Below, piece by piece: positions 11,380-20,825 of a DNA stretch of 64,000 nucleotides. Made by a program: the position numbers and the translations under genes. The notes beneath the pieces were generated by a model. The model saw only the letters and a program-made list of their open reading frames with translations, ran no database searches and was not told the DNA's origin. Numbering within the stretch: the stretch's first letter is position 1; each line of letters starts with the position of its first letter. This DNA is from Arthrobacter antibioticus (GTDB lineage: Bacteria; Actinomycetota; Actinomycetes; Actinomycetales; Micrococcaceae), in NCBI RefSeq assembly GCF_030063205.1, contig NZ_JASISQ010000004.1, positions 307,567 through 371,566 on the forward strand. Reading direction: 5' to 3'.

Positions 11380-12594
11380 CTAAACCTTGGCATCCAATAA
11401 CTCGTTGGCTCGCGCCCGTGCCCAGACTTCAGCTTCCAATACGGTTTCGAGCGTCAGCTGCGAACCGGGTGTGTGTTCGCTGAGAACCTGCGCAATCGTG
11501 TCCACAATATCCAGAAAGCTTATCCGCCCGGCGTGAAAAGCATGGACTGCTTCTTCGTTGGCAGCGTTATATACGGCAGGGCAGGTACTCCCCCGACGCG
11601 CAGCGTCCTTGGCAAGTTCGACGGCGGGAAACGCCACGTTATCCAGTGGCTCAAATGTCCAGGTGGCAGCCTTTGTCCAGTCACAGGGCGGAACTGCCCC
11701 GGGTACTCGATCCGGCCATCCCAATCCCATGGCGATGGGCAGCCGCATATCCGGCGGGGAAGCCTGGGCCAGCGTGGAACCGTCCGTGAACTGCACCATT
11801 GAATGGACCACCGATTGCGGATGGACTACAGCTTGAATTCGATCTAGCGGCACATCGAAAAGCAGATGGGCTTCAATGACTTCCAGCCCCTTGTTGACCA
11901 ATGTCGCTGAATTTGTGGTGACCATGGGGCCCATATCCCATGTGGGGTGGTTGAGTGCCTGTTCCGGTGTGACATGCGCCAACTCTTCCCGGCTGCGGCC
12001 GCGGAAAGGTCCGCCGGACGCTGTCACTATCAGCTTGTCTACTTCATCCGCAGAGCCTGAACGCAGGGCTTGGGCCAGGGCTGAATGTTCTGAGTCCACA
12101 GGGACCAATTGACCCGGCGAAGCGGCGTCTTTAACCAAAGCTCCGCCAACAATCAATGACTCTTTGTTGGCCAGCGCCAAAATGGCGGTTGTCCCCAACG
12201 CCGCCAACGTGGGCGCCAACCCAATGGATCCGGTGATGCCATTAAGCACCACATCAGCGGCAGAGGCTGTCCCCGCTCCCCACGCGGCAATACGTGTCGA
12301 AGCATCCGCTCCGGCCAAGATCTCTGGTGCAAAGCCTTTCAGGCCAGCCGCAGCGGCATGTGAGTCAATCAGCGAACGCAAGCGACCGGCGTCGTCCGAC
12401 GCCGTACCCACCGCCAAAACCCGCAGTTCAACAGCCTGCCGGGCCAGCAAATCAAGGTTGTTTCCGCCAGCGCTTAGCGCTGTGACGGTAAAGCGCGGGC
12501 TCCCATCGGCCAGCTTGGCATGTTCCACAACATCCATCGCCTGTGTGCCGACAGAACCAGTTGAGCCGAGGATGATTATTTTACGATTCGCCAT
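11380..12594 (-). CDS. dxr: 1-deoxy-D-xylulose 5-phosphate reductoisomerase
   Basis: First committed enzyme of the MEP pathway, converting DXP to MEP with NADPH. The Rossmann motif GSTGSVGTQ is at the N-terminus, [12 protein letters not shown] and [10 protein letters not shown] form the metal/substrate site, and PHPTWDMG-like residues (NHPTWDMG) lie in the flexible loop region. The longest frame begins 17 codons earlier at 12645, but homologues begin just before [12 protein letters not shown], so the ATG at 12594 was preferred; its ribosome site is weak. It heads the dxr-rseP cluster and feeds the same pathway as ispG. Confidence 0.93.
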   Translation of the reverse strand: MANRKIIILGSTGSVGTQAMDVVEHAKLADGSPRFTVTALSAGGNNLDLLARQAVELRVLAVGTASDDAGRLRSLIDSHAAAAGLKGFAPEILAGADASTRIAAWGAGTASAADVVLNGITGSIGLAPTLAALGTTAILALANKESLIVGGALVKDAASPGQLVPVDSEHSALAQALRSGSADEVDKLIVTASGGPFRGRSREELAHVTPEQALNHPTWDMGPMVTTNSATLVNKGLEVIEAHLLFDVPLDRIQAVVHPQSVVHSMVQFTDGSTLAQASPPDMRLPIAMGLGWPDRVPGAVPPCDWTKAATWTFEPLDNVAFPAVELAKDAARRGSTCPAVYNAANEEAVHAFHAGRISFLDIVDTIAQVLSEHTPGSQLTLETVLEAEVWARARANELLDAKV

Positions 12595-12728
12595 AACACC
12601 AGTATTCCGCACTAGTGGCCAGGCCAGGTACTCACCATGGCTCAAGCCGCGGAAAAAGCTCTCCGTTTCAACGCAACATCCCGTGGGGACTCCGGCATGC
12701 TCAATCCCGTTCCTGAACAGAACCTTAG

Positions 12729-12775
12729 GTGAGCGAGCGTCAGGGAAAACACAACGTGGAGTGAGCGAGCGTCAG
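12729..12775. repeat. Dispersed 47-bp intergenic repeat, copy A
   Basis: Two copies of GTGAGCGAGCGTCAG with a 32-base period, separated by a 17-base spacer (GGAAAACACAACGTGGA). A second element at 49615-49661 differs at a single position in the spacer and has the same orientation. Both copies lie immediately downstream of the stop codon of a minus-strand gene. Confidence 0.85.
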
Positions 12776-12778
12776 GGG

Positions 12779-13588
12779 TTAGGTGGCGGAGCGGCGCAGG
12801 GTTTGCTTGGCGTGGAGCAAAATTGGGCCATCCACCATCTGCCCCTTGTAGGCGAATACGCCGGTCCCTGCGGCATCGGCCGCCGCCAATAATTCGCCAG
12901 CCGCGCTCACCTCCGCAGCAGTGGGACGGTAAGCGTCGCGGATCACGGCAACCTGGGAGGGATGAATGCTGGCCTTGGCACCGAAGCCGCTGGCCACAGC
13001 GTCTTCCGCCTCTTCAGCCAGCCCAGCAAGGTCCGCGAAATCGGCGTAGATGGAATCAATAGCAACTTTGCCCGCAGCCCCAGCGGCCAGCAGTACCTGC
13101 GAGCGCGCGTGGGTTGCCACGGCACGGTATCCACCCGCCTGTGGGCCGCGGACAAAGCGGCTGGAGGTACCGCCAAGGGAGGCCACCAGATCTTCAGCAC
13201 CCCACATGAGCGCAACAACGTTGGGAAGTTCGGCCAGTTTGGCAGCCGCCAGGACCCCTGCCGCACTTTCACACAGCGCCACCACACTAAAATCGCTCAG
13301 CGCTGCGATGGCATCGACGTGAGAAGCTTTGGCCACCATGATGGTGGTGAATTTACTCGCACGCACGGCGGCTAGATCCAATGCGGACTCAGCCGTGTCC
13401 AGGGCGTTGATCCGGATCATTGTTTTTGCCGGATCCAGGGTGGAATTGAGCATATTTTCGCGGGCCTGGGCTTTGGCCGCTGGCGCCACGGCATCCTCTA
13501 GATCCACAATCACAGCATCCGAGCGCTCGGCGGCCTTGGCGAACCGCTCAGGCCTGTCAGCAGGTGCGAACAAGAGTGCCGGTCCCAT
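12779..13588 (-). CDS. HpcH/HpaI-type CoA-ester lyase (CitE-like)
   Basis: Class II aldolase-fold lyase of 269 residues, cleaving 3-hydroxyacyl-CoA esters with Mg2+. The family markers are FAPADRPERF at the N-terminus, the metal-site VIVDLEDAV, LCESAAGV and MWGAEDLVASLGG, then a C-terminal IHPSQV block. It closes an operon matching M. tuberculosis Rv2498c-Rv2506, where the CitE-like protein is a bifunctional citramalyl-CoA and HMG-CoA lyase for itaconate and leucine breakdown. The same role is inferred here from context; activity on another 3-hydroxyacyl-CoA is possible. Confidence 0.85.
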   Translation of the reverse strand: MGPALLFAPADRPERFAKAAERSDAVIVDLEDAVAPAAKAQARENMLNSTLDPAKTMIRINALDTAESALDLAAVRASKFTTIMVAKASHVDAIAALSDFSVVALCESAAGVLAAAKLAELPNVVALMWGAEDLVASLGGTSSRFVRGPQAGGYRAVATHARSQVLLAAGAAGKVAIDSIYADFADLAGLAEEAEDAVASGFGAKASIHPSQVAVIRDAYRPTAAEVSAAGELLAAADAAGTGVFAYKGQMVDGPILLHAKQTLRRSAT

Positions 13589-13636
13589 GGTGAATTCGCT
13601 GTAGCGAGAAATAGCGTGCTCCTTATAGTTGGCGTT

Positions 13637-14161
13637 CTAGTTGGTTGGCTTAAGCCAGAAAAGTGCAGTCCTGCTGGCTTTTCCAACCACGACGCCGGAC
13701 TGGTTGCGTCCGGTGTGTTCCATAGTCACAATCCCCTGACCGGGTCGGGAGGCGGAAAGCCGCTTGTCCGTGACTACCGTTTCGGTGTACAGGGTATCGC
13801 CATGGAACAGCGGATGCGGGAAGGAAATATCGCTCATTCCCAGTTGCGCCACAATGGTCCCCTGCGTCAGCTGGGCCACGGATTGGCCCACCATGGTGGC
13901 CAGAGTGAACATGGAGTTCATGAGGCGCTGGCCAAACGGCTGCCCCTCACTGAATGCGGCATCAAGATGCAGCGCCTGAGTGTTCATGGTCATGGTGGTG
14001 AACAAAACGTTGTCCGTCTCGGTCAGTGTTCGCCCAGGACGGTGCTGATACAGCACACCAACCTGGAGTTCTTCAAAGAACAACCCTCTTTGCCTCACCA
14101 CGGCAGGCGTGGTCAGGGGATCAACGTCAGTGGGCTCTGGCGTGGCCCGCAGCTCACTCAT
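13637..14161 (-). CDS. MaoC-family (hotdog) dehydratase
   Basis: 174-residue single hotdog domain. The hydratase-2 style segment is [18 protein letters not shown], followed by [28 protein letters not shown] and the closing [18 protein letters not shown] strand pair. It would hydrate an enoyl-CoA to the 3-hydroxyacyl-CoA used by the neighbouring CitE-type lyase; in the matching mycobacterial locus the equivalent gene is Rv2499c. Candidate substrates are itaconyl-CoA/mesaconyl-CoA or methylglutaconyl-CoA. It overlaps the CoA-transferase by 4 bases (ATGA), so it is coupled to it. Confidence 0.85.
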   Translation of the reverse strand: MSELRATPEPTDVDPLTTPAVVRQRGLFFEELQVGVLYQHRPGRTLTETDNVLFTTMTMNTQALHLDAAFSEGQPFGQRLMNSMFTLATMVGQSVAQLTQGTIVAQLGMSDISFPHPLFHGDTLYTETVVTDKRLSASRPGQGIVTMEHTGRNQSGVVVGKASRTALFWLKPTN

Positions 14162-15639
14162 ACGTTGTCCAGATCATGCATCTCCACGTTCAGCGGCGCT
14201 CCGGTTGCACCAACTATCTGCTCCACGCTGACTCCGGGGGCCAATTCCTTCAGCACCAGTCCGTCGGGGGTGACCTCAATAACGGCTAGGTCAGTGATGA
14301 TCAGATCAACACAGCCTTTTCCAGTCAGTGGCAAAGTACACGCGGGGACAATCTTTGGTGCCCCGTACTTGTCCACATGTTCCATCATGACAATGAGTTT
14401 CTTGGCACCGAATACCAGGTCCATGGCCCCACCCATACCCTTGACCATTTTGCCAGGAATCATCCAGTTCGCCAGATCACCGTTAGCGGCAACCTGCATG
14501 GCCCCCAAGACGGCAACATCAATGTGCCCGCCACGCACCATGCCAAACGAGGTAGCCGAATCAAAGAACGCGGCCCCTTTATTGGCGGTGACGGTTTCCT
14601 TACCGGCATTGATCAGATCTGAATCCACATCAGCTTCCAGCGGGTAGGGTCCAATGCCAAGGAGCCCGTTTTCTGAATGCAACACCACCTCCACACCCTC
14701 AGGGATGTAGTTGGGGATCAACGTGGGCATACCAATACCGAGGTTGACGTATTGGCCGTTGTGCAACTCGCGTGCCACCCGTGCGGCCAGCTCATTGCGG
14801 GTCAGCGGCACGGCTTTGCTTACTGCCGTGTTACCTACCGCCGGGGCTGGTTCGGAGGTCTGAGCAACCGCATCTGCCGGAACAGATACCGTGCGCTTTT
14901 CAATACGCTTCTCACTCCCCGGGGTACCAGCTGGAACATGAACCACCCGCTGAACAAAAATCCCGGGAACATGGACGTGCTCGGGATCCAGCTCTCCGGG
15001 TTCCACAAGCTCTTCCACCTCTGCAATAGTGATGCGTCCGGCCATGGCGCACAGTGGATTGAAGTTCATGGCGGTGGCGTGGAAGATCAGGTTCCCGTGC
15101 TTATCCCCCTTCCAGGCATGGACCAGGGCGAAGTCGGGAGTCAGAGACTCCTCCAACACAAACTCTGCCTCACCAAAGGTACGCACGTCCTTGGGTGGGG
15201 AGGCTACGCCAACCCCGCCAGCGCCGTCGTACATCCGAGGCAGGCCACCCTCACTGACCTGTGTGCCCACCCCTGCGGCGGTGTAGAAAGCCGGTATACC
15301 AGCACCACCTGCACGCAGCTTCTCGGCCAGCGTGCCCTGCGGTGTGAGCTCAACTTCAAGCTCACCGGCAAGGAACTGACGGGCAAATTCCTTGTTCTCC
15401 CCCACGTAGGAGGAAATGGTGCGCCGGATCCGTCCATCTCGAAGCAGGATGCCAAGGCCCCAATCATCAACTCCGCAGTTGTTAGAGATAGTTTCCAGCT
15501 GGGAAACCTCAGCGTCATGGACAGCTTGAATCAATGCCACGGGTATCCCGCACAGGCCGAAGCCGCCTACGGCCAGGGATGCACCGTCAGTAATGTCATG
15601 GATTGCCGCAGCCGGGGAGGCAACTACTTTGTTGATCAT
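14158..15639 (-). CDS. 3-oxoacid CoA-transferase, A and B subunits fused
   Basis: Transfers CoA between an acyl-CoA donor and a free acid such as acetoacetate (or itaconate). Residues 1-240 are subunit A (GGFGLCGIP, then [12 protein letters not shown]). A linker of about 45 residues rich in Ala/Pro/Val follows, and residues 285-493 are subunit B with [11 protein letters not shown] and the catalytic glutamate in SENGLLG. In most actinobacteria, and in the M. tuberculosis scoA/scoB pair, these are two genes; the fused order A-B is the one seen in animal SCOT. Upstream spacing to the acyl-CoA dehydrogenase is filled by tandem repeats. GGT is a weak ribosome site. Confidence 0.9.
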   Translation of the reverse strand: MINKVVASPAAAIHDITDGASLAVGGFGLCGIPVALIQAVHDAEVSQLETISNNCGVDDWGLGILLRDGRIRRTISSYVGENKEFARQFLAGELEVELTPQGTLAEKLRAGGAGIPAFYTAAGVGTQVSEGGLPRMYDGAGGVGVASPPKDVRTFGEAEFVLEESLTPDFALVHAWKGDKHGNLIFHATAMNFNPLCAMAGRITIAEVEELVEPGELDPEHVHVPGIFVQRVVHVPAGTPGSEKRIEKRTVSVPADAVAQTSEPAPAVGNTAVSKAVPLTRNELAARVARELHNGQYVNLGIGMPTLIPNYIPEGVEVVLHSENGLLGIGPYPLEADVDSDLINAGKETVTANKGAAFFDSATSFGMVRGGHIDVAVLGAMQVAANGDLANWMIPGKMVKGMGGAMDLVFGAKKLIVMMEHVDKYGAPKIVPACTLPLTGKGCVDLIITDLAVIEVTPDGLVLKELAPGVSVEQIVGATGAPLNVEMHDLDNV

Positions 15640-15652
15640 GGCGGTACCTTTC

Positions 15653-15720
15653 AGTCGGTTTAGAGGCCCAGTCGGTTTAGAGGCCCAGTCGGTTTAGAGG
15701 CCCAGTCGGTTTAGAGGCCC
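15653..15720. repeat. Four exact 17-bp tandem repeats
   Basis: The unit AGTCGGTTTAGAGGCCC occurs four times without mismatch. The last copy contains the final two codons and stop of the acyl-CoA dehydrogenase gene. The array fills nearly all of the gap before the CoA-transferase start, so copy number sets their spacing. Confidence 0.95.
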
Positions 15721-16874
15721 AGATCGCGGGCGATGAGCATCAGCTGGACCTCGGTGGTGCCCTCGCCGATCTCCAAAATCTTTGAATCCCGGTAATGCCT
15801 AGCTACGGAGAACTCATTGATGAAGCCGTAGCCGCCAAAGACCTGCGTGGCGTCCCGTGCGTTGTCCATGGCCGCCTCGCTTGCGACCATCTTAGCGATG
15901 GCCGCTTCAGTCTTGAAAGGCTTGCCTGCCAGCATGCGCGCGGCGGCATCGTAATAGGCCAGTCGGGCTAGGTGCGCACGGGTCTGCATGCGCGCGATTT
16001 TGAAGGAAATGCCCTGATAGTGGCCAATATTGTGACCAAATGCGCTGCGTTCCTTCGCGTAGCGGACCGACTCATCCACGCAACCTTGCGCCGCACCTGT
16101 GGCAAGGGCCGCAATGGCAATCCGGCCCTCATCCAGGATGGACAGGAAGTTGGCATAGCCACGGCCACGTTCGCCCAACAGGTTTTCTTCGGGAACATGA
16201 ACATTGGCGAAACTCAGCGGGTGGGTGTCCGAGGCGTTCCAGCCAACTTTGTTGTAGGCCTTCTCAACCGTGAATCCGGGCGTTCCGTTGGGCACAATGA
16301 TGGTGGAGATTTCCTTTTTCACCGACCCATCCTTGCGTTCGGAGGTCCCGGTTACGGCAGTGGCGGTGACAAACTTGGTGATGTCCGTGCCTGAGTTCGT
16401 GATGAACTGCTTGCTGCCATCGATCACCCATTCCCCGTTCTCAAGGCGCGCCTTGGTGGCGGTCCCACCGGCGTCGGATCCGGCGTCGGGCTCGGTCAGA
16501 CCAAAGCCTGCCAACGCTGCTCCGGAGGTCAGGGAGGGCAGCCACTGCTCCTTTTGGGCTTGTGTGCCGAAGCGGTGCACAGGCATGGCCCCCAGGGACA
16601 CTCCCGCCTCCAAGGTGATGGCCACCGACTGATCCACCCGGCCCAGCTGTTCCAGCGCTAGGGAGAGGGCAAAGTAGTCCCCGTCCATGCCGCCAAACTC
16701 CTCCGGGAAAGGCAGCCCAAACAGGCCAAGTTCGCCCATCTGAGAGACGATCTCGTAGGGAAAACTGTGCTCCTGGTCGTGCTTTGCCGCGACCGGTGCC
16801 ACCACGTTGTCGGCAAAGTCCCGCACCATGTCGCTGAGGGCCTGGTACTCGTCATTGAGCTCAAAATTTGGCAT
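15711..16874 (-). CDS. Acyl-CoA dehydrogenase, short/branched-chain type
   Basis: FAD enzyme oxidising acyl-CoA to 2-enoyl-CoA. Family blocks include GFGLTEPDAGSDAGG, the substrate-site region LSILDEGRIAIAALATG and YGFINEFSVARHYRD. The catalytic base is Glu371 in EIGEGTTEVQ. True isovaleryl-CoA dehydrogenases have Ala at that site and Glu in the LDxER helix; here the helix reads LDEGRI, so the protein is of the SCAD/isobutyryl/2-methylbutyryl class. The start at 16874 (GGGGAATAAT before ATG) is one base after the carboxylase stop; a longer frame to 16973 would overlap it. Equivalent to FadE19 of the mycobacterial locus. Confidence 0.88.
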   Translation of the reverse strand: MPNFELNDEYQALSDMVRDFADNVVAPVAAKHDQEHSFPYEIVSQMGELGLFGLPFPEEFGGMDGDYFALSLALEQLGRVDQSVAITLEAGVSLGAMPVHRFGTQAQKEQWLPSLTSGAALAGFGLTEPDAGSDAGGTATKARLENGEWVIDGSKQFITNSGTDITKFVTATAVTGTSERKDGSVKKEISTIIVPNGTPGFTVEKAYNKVGWNASDTHPLSFANVHVPEENLLGERGRGYANFLSILDEGRIAIAALATGAAQGCVDESVRYAKERSAFGHNIGHYQGISFKIARMQTRAHLARLAYYDAAARMLAGKPFKTEAAIAKMVASEAAMDNARDATQVFGGYGFINEFSVARHYRDSKILEIGEGTTEVQLMLIARDLGL

Positions 16875-16875
16875 A

Positions 16876-19098
16876 TTATTCCCCTTCAGGGTTTGGAGTT
16901 GCTGGTGGGTTTTCAATTGTTTGATCGGGGACCACATGGGCCAGGACTTGCTCTGCTTTAACCAGCGCCCCAACAGCGACGCTGATGTGCACTGTGCCGG
17001 CGATCGCAGCTACCAGCTGGTGTTCCATCTTCATGGCCTCCACCGCGAGTAGTACCGTCCCTGGCACAACCTGATCTCCCGTGGCCGCATTGAGCATGGT
17101 GACGGTGCCCGGCATGGGGCTGCGTACCTGCGGATCGGCGCTGGCATGTTCACGCTCAAGGCCCGCAAGCATTCGCGCGGTTGCCTCCTCACGGTCCAGA
17201 CGTTGCAGCTGCGCACTCCAGCCGGCATTGCCCAGAAAAACTCTCTTGCCAGCCACCGCGATCTGGTATTCGCGTTCCTGATCCGACCACCGCATAGTCA
17301 CGGCGTGTCCTGTTCGCCCCTGGGCGTTAGCCTGCATAATCAGTTGTGCGGGTTCGGAATCGGATATTTCCGGCCCCATGACCTGCACGACGCCGGGACC
17401 TTTCCCGCCGTCGCCATCTTTGCTTCCGCTGACTCTGCTTCCGCCGTCTCTGCTTCCGCTGACTCTCACCACTGCCGTGCGTTCGCCAGCGGCCCACGAC
17501 ATCCGCCATGGCGCGGAATCACCTAACCGCCAGCCATCTGTTCCGTGCCAGGAAGTTTCTCCCATGGCTTTGCCCCGCCCCAGCGCACCTGACTGCTCAA
17601 CTGCCCGCACAACCAAGGCTGCCGCTGCGTAATCTCCGGCGTCAACAGTTCTAAAGGACAGCTCCGGGAGTTTGCGTTCAATCAAGGTGGTGTCGAGGCG
17701 CCCGGCTTGAACATCGGGATCATTGATGAGCAGGCGCAGATATTCAATATTGGTGGGTACTCCCAGCACCATGTAATCGCGCAGGGCCTCATCCAGCCGT
17801 CCCAGAGCTTGCACTCTGTCCCTTCCCCACGCGATGACCTTTGCAAGCATGGGATCGTAGTTTGCGGAAATTTCCAGGTCCTGCATGAGTGAGCTGTCAA
17901 CGCGCAGTCCAGAGCGATGGGCCACGGATTCATCCAACGCCACCACTGTCCCGGCCGCTGGCAGGAATCCTTGCGCCGGATTTTCGGCATAGACGCGGGC
18001 CTCAACTGCATGGCCTTCCAAGCTGACATCCTGCTGAGTGAAGCTGAGCTTCTCCCCTGCGGCTATCCGAACCTGCCAACGCACCAGATCAAGGGCCTCC
18101 CCCTTGGCACGGGCCACCATTTCAGTCACGGGGTGTTCAACCTGGAGGCGGGTGTTCATCTCCATGAAGAAGAACTCATCTGGTTTGTCGTTGGATACCA
18201 GGAATTCCACGGTTCCTGCACCCGTATAGTTCACACTGGCGGCCGCAGCACACGCCGCTGCCCCAATGCGCTGACGAACCTCTTCGCCGCAGTCCATCCC
18301 CTCAAGCAACGGTGACGGGGCTTCTTCAATGACTTTCTGGTGGCGGCGCTGGAGTGAGCACTCCCTTTCGCCTAGATGAATGACATTGCCAAAGTTGTCA
18401 CCCAAAATTTGTACTTCAATGTGCCTCGGGTTGGCGACCAGCCGTTCAAGAAAAAGCGTGTCATCACCAAATGCGGCAGCAGCCACACGGCGGGCCGTGG
18501 CCAGAGTTGCTGGCAGGTCCTCAGCACAGAAAACGCTGTGCATGCCTTTGCCGCCACCTCCGGCGGAGGGCTTGATCAGGAGCGGATATCCGATGTCCAC
18601 AGCGGCCGCTATCAGATCGGCGTCAGATAATCCCGGCTGGGAAATCCCGGGCACCACAGGCACCCCTGCAGCTACCACGTGATTCTTGGAACGGATCTTA
18701 TCTCCCATAACATTCAGGGCCTGAATGTTGGGACCAATGAAGGTGATCCCAGCGTCTTGCAGAGCCTGCGCGAAGGCAAGATTTTCGGACAGGAACCCAT
18801 AGCCCGGGTGGACTGCCTGGGCCCCTGATTCACGGCACGCCGCCACTACCGCCGCTATATTCAGGTAGCTTTCAGCGGCGGCGGCGGGCCCTATACAAAC
18901 AGCCTGGTCGGCTTCACGCACGTGCCGGGCTCCGGCGTCGGCCACTGAATATACAGCCACCGATCGGATGCCCAGATCCTTTAGAGTGCGGATGACGCGG
19001 CAGGCAATCTCCCCACGGTTGGCCACCAGGACCGTATCAAAAAGCGGTGGAACAGGAGGCTTTGGTTCGTGCGGACTGGACTGGGTAAGTGTTGTCAT
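16876..19098 (-). CDS. accA1: Acyl-CoA carboxylase alpha subunit (biotin carboxylase plus BCCP), probably methylcrotonyl-CoA carboxylase
   Basis: Carboxylates its own biotin using ATP and bicarbonate. Residues 20-465 are biotin carboxylase (VANRGEIACRVIRT, GGGGKGMH glycine loop, MEMNTRLQVEHPVTE). The C-terminal biotinyl domain has VEAMKMEHQL with biotinylated Lys690. Residues about 543-567 are a Ser/Gly/Asp/Arg low-complexity linker with an internal VSGSRDGG/VSGSKDGD repeat, encoded by repetitive DNA near 17405-17475. It follows the beta subunit by 6 bases. Context and the mycobacterial AccA1-AccD1 precedent point to methylcrotonyl-CoA; propionyl/acetyl-CoA cannot be excluded from sequence. 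Confidence 0.88.
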   Translation of the reverse strand: MTTLTQSSPHEPKPPVPPLFDTVLVANRGEIACRVIRTLKDLGIRSVAVYSVADAGARHVREADQAVCIGPAAAAESYLNIAAVVAACRESGAQAVHPGYGFLSENLAFAQALQDAGITFIGPNIQALNVMGDKIRSKNHVVAAGVPVVPGISQPGLSDADLIAAAVDIGYPLLIKPSAGGGGKGMHSVFCAEDLPATLATARRVAAAAFGDDTLFLERLVANPRHIEVQILGDNFGNVIHLGERECSLQRRHQKVIEEAPSPLLEGMDCGEEVRQRIGAAACAAAASVNYTGAGTVEFLVSNDKPDEFFFMEMNTRLQVEHPVTEMVARAKGEALDLVRWQVRIAAGEKLSFTQQDVSLEGHAVEARVYAENPAQGFLPAAGTVVALDESVAHRSGLRVDSSLMQDLEISANYDPMLAKVIAWGRDRVQALGRLDEALRDYMVLGVPTNIEYLRLLINDPDVQAGRLDTTLIERKLPELSFRTVDAGDYAAAALVVRAVEQSGALGRGKAMGETSWHGTDGWRLGDSAPWRMSWAAGERTAVVRVSGSRDGGSRVSGSKDGDGGKGPGVVQVMGPEISDSEPAQLIMQANAQGRTGHAVTMRWSDQEREYQIAVAGKRVFLGNAGWSAQLQRLDREEATARMLAGLEREHASADPQVRSPMPGTVTMLNAATGDQVVPGTVLLAVEAMKMEHQLVAAIAGTVHISVAVGALVKAEQVLAHVVPDQTIENPPATPNPEGE

Positions 19099-19104
19099 GG
19101 TGGC

Positions 19105-20712
19105 TCACATCCTAAAGAGACCGAAAGCGGTCTCGGGCAGCGCGGTCCGGGCACACACGTCCAGGGCAAGCCCCAAAACTGTGCGGGTGTCCGCGGGGTC
19201 AATAATGCCGTCGTCCCAGAGACGCGCGGTGGAATAGTACGGGCTACCCTGGTCTTCATACTGGGCCAGAATGGGAGCCTTGAACTCAGCTTCCTGGGCC
19301 GGGGTCCACTGTTCCCCATTCCTTTCGTAGGCATCCCGTTTCACCGTGGCCAAAACCGAGGACGCCTGGTTACCTCCCATGACAGATATGCGGGCGGCCG
19401 GCCACATCCATAAGAATCGCGGGCTGTAGGCCCTACCGCACATGGAATAGTTCCCGGCGCCAAAAGAGCCACCCACAATAACAGTCAGTTTTGGTACACG
19501 CGCGGTGGCGACGGCGGTGACCATCTTGGCTCCGTGCTTGGCAATACCACCGTGCTCATAGTCTTTGCCGACCATGAACCCGTTAAGGTTCTGCAGGAAA
19601 ATCAAGGGGATGCCGCGCTGGTCGCACAGCTCAATAAAGTGGGCGCCCTTCATGGCCGATTCGCTAAAGAGCACTCCGTTGTTGGCTACGATGCCCACCG
19701 GGTGTCCATGCAGGGTGGCAAAACCCGTGACAAGAGTGGTGCCGTAGTTCTTTTTGAATTCGTGGAACTTGCTGCCGTCCACCAGCCGGGCTATCACCTC
19801 ACGAATATCGTAAGGGGTGTTCAAGTCGGTGGGTACGGCCCCGTAGAGTTCCGCGGGATCCACCAGGGGTTCGCGGCTTTCCTCTACAGCCCATGCCGGG
19901 GCCGGGTTCGGTGGCAGGGTGGCAACAATATCCCGGATAATAGCAAGAGCATGTTCATCATTTTCCGCCAGATGGTCCACCACACCGGAGATACTGGCAT
20001 GGACGTCTCCACCTCCGAGTTCCTCTGCCGTCACAATTTCACCGATGGCGGCTTTTACCAAGGGCGGGCCGCCCAAGAAGATGGTGCCCTGGTTGCGGAC
20101 AATGACAGTTTCATCACTCATGGCCGGCATATAGGCGCCGCCAGCGGTGCAGGAGCCCATCACAGCGGCGATCTGCGGAATCTTCTTCGCAGACATCTGG
20201 GCCTGATTGAAAAAGATCCGGCCAAAGTGCTCTTTATCGGGGAACACTTCATCTTGTTTGGGCAGGAAGGCACCACCGGAATCCACAAGGTAAATGCACG
20301 GCAGTTGGTTCTCAAGGGCAATTTCTTGGGCGCGAAGGTGCTTCTTCACGCTCATGGGATAGTAGGTGCCGCCCTTGACCGTGGCGTCGTTGCACACAAT
20401 CATCACGTGGCGACCCCGCACCATCCCGATGCCGGCGATCACACCGGCTCCGGGGGACGCGCCGTCGTACATTTCATGGGCTGCCAACGGAGCAACTTCA
20501 AGGAACGGGCTGCCTGCATCCAGAAGATGGTCAACTCTGTCCCGAGGCAGCAGCTTACCGCGTGAAATGTGACGCTCGCGGGATTTTTCCGACCCACCCA
20601 GCGATGTTCTCCGCAGGTTCTGCCGCAGTTCCTCCACCAAAGTGCGCTGCTGTGCACCGTTGCGCTCGAACGCTTCCCCGGCGGGTTCCACCTGGCTCTG
20701 CAAAGTCTCCAT
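19105..20712 (-). CDS. accD1: Acyl-CoA carboxylase beta subunit (carboxyltransferase), probably methylcrotonyl-CoA carboxylase
   Basis: Transfers the carboxyl from biotin to the acyl-CoA. 535 residues is the usual size of MCC beta. The N-terminal crotonase-fold half contains [20 protein letters not shown] and VDSGGAFLP. The C-terminal half contains [31 protein letters not shown] biotin-site residues (only part quoted) and [16 protein letters not shown]. It is the first gene of the operon, reading away from the divergent TetR gene, with GAGGGG four bases before its ATG. The next gene is its alpha partner. Confidence 0.9.
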   Translation of the reverse strand: METLQSQVEPAGEAFERNGAQQRTLVEELRQNLRRTSLGGSEKSRERHISRGKLLPRDRVDHLLDAGSPFLEVAPLAAHEMYDGASPGAGVIAGIGMVRGRHVMIVCNDATVKGGTYYPMSVKKHLRAQEIALENQLPCIYLVDSGGAFLPKQDEVFPDKEHFGRIFFNQAQMSAKKIPQIAAVMGSCTAGGAYMPAMSDETVIVRNQGTIFLGGPPLVKAAIGEIVTAEELGGGDVHASISGVVDHLAENDEHALAIIRDIVATLPPNPAPAWAVEESREPLVDPAELYGAVPTDLNTPYDIREVIARLVDGSKFHEFKKNYGTTLVTGFATLHGHPVGIVANNGVLFSESAMKGAHFIELCDQRGIPLIFLQNLNGFMVGKDYEHGGIAKHGAKMVTAVATARVPKLTVIVGGSFGAGNYSMCGRAYSPRFLWMWPAARISVMGGNQASSVLATVKRDAYERNGEQWTPAQEAEFKAPILAQYEDQGSPYYSTARLWDDGIIDPADTRTVLGLALDVCARTALPETAFGLFRM

Positions 20713-20756
20713 CGACCCCTCATTTGCTCAATCAAAGCTACACTAAGTTAATAACC

Positions 20757-20778
20757 ACTAACTGAGTTTCAGGTTAGT
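20757..20778. promoter_or_regulatory. Candidate TetR operator between divergent genes
   Basis: A nearly perfect inverted repeat, with ACTAACTGA and TCAGGTTAGT around a short centre, in the 113-base gap between the carboxylase operon and the TetR gene. Its size and position fit a TetR-family operator controlling both directions; this is an inference. Confidence 0.5.
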
Positions 20779-20825
20779 CTGTGATTTCTTGGTTGTCCAG
20801 CACAGTTCCTACGTCAGGGGTAGAT

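Noticed and set aside
13616..14647. 343-codon plus-strand open frame
   Set aside because: Antisense to MaoC and the CoA-transferase, with no family similarity; a shadow of high-GC codon use.
15653..15720. CRISPR array
   Set aside because: Units are head to tail without spacers and only 17 bases long; no cas genes in the window.
19534..20565. 343-codon plus-strand open frame
   Set aside because: Fully antisense to the carboxylase beta subunit, whose own sequence is unmistakable.
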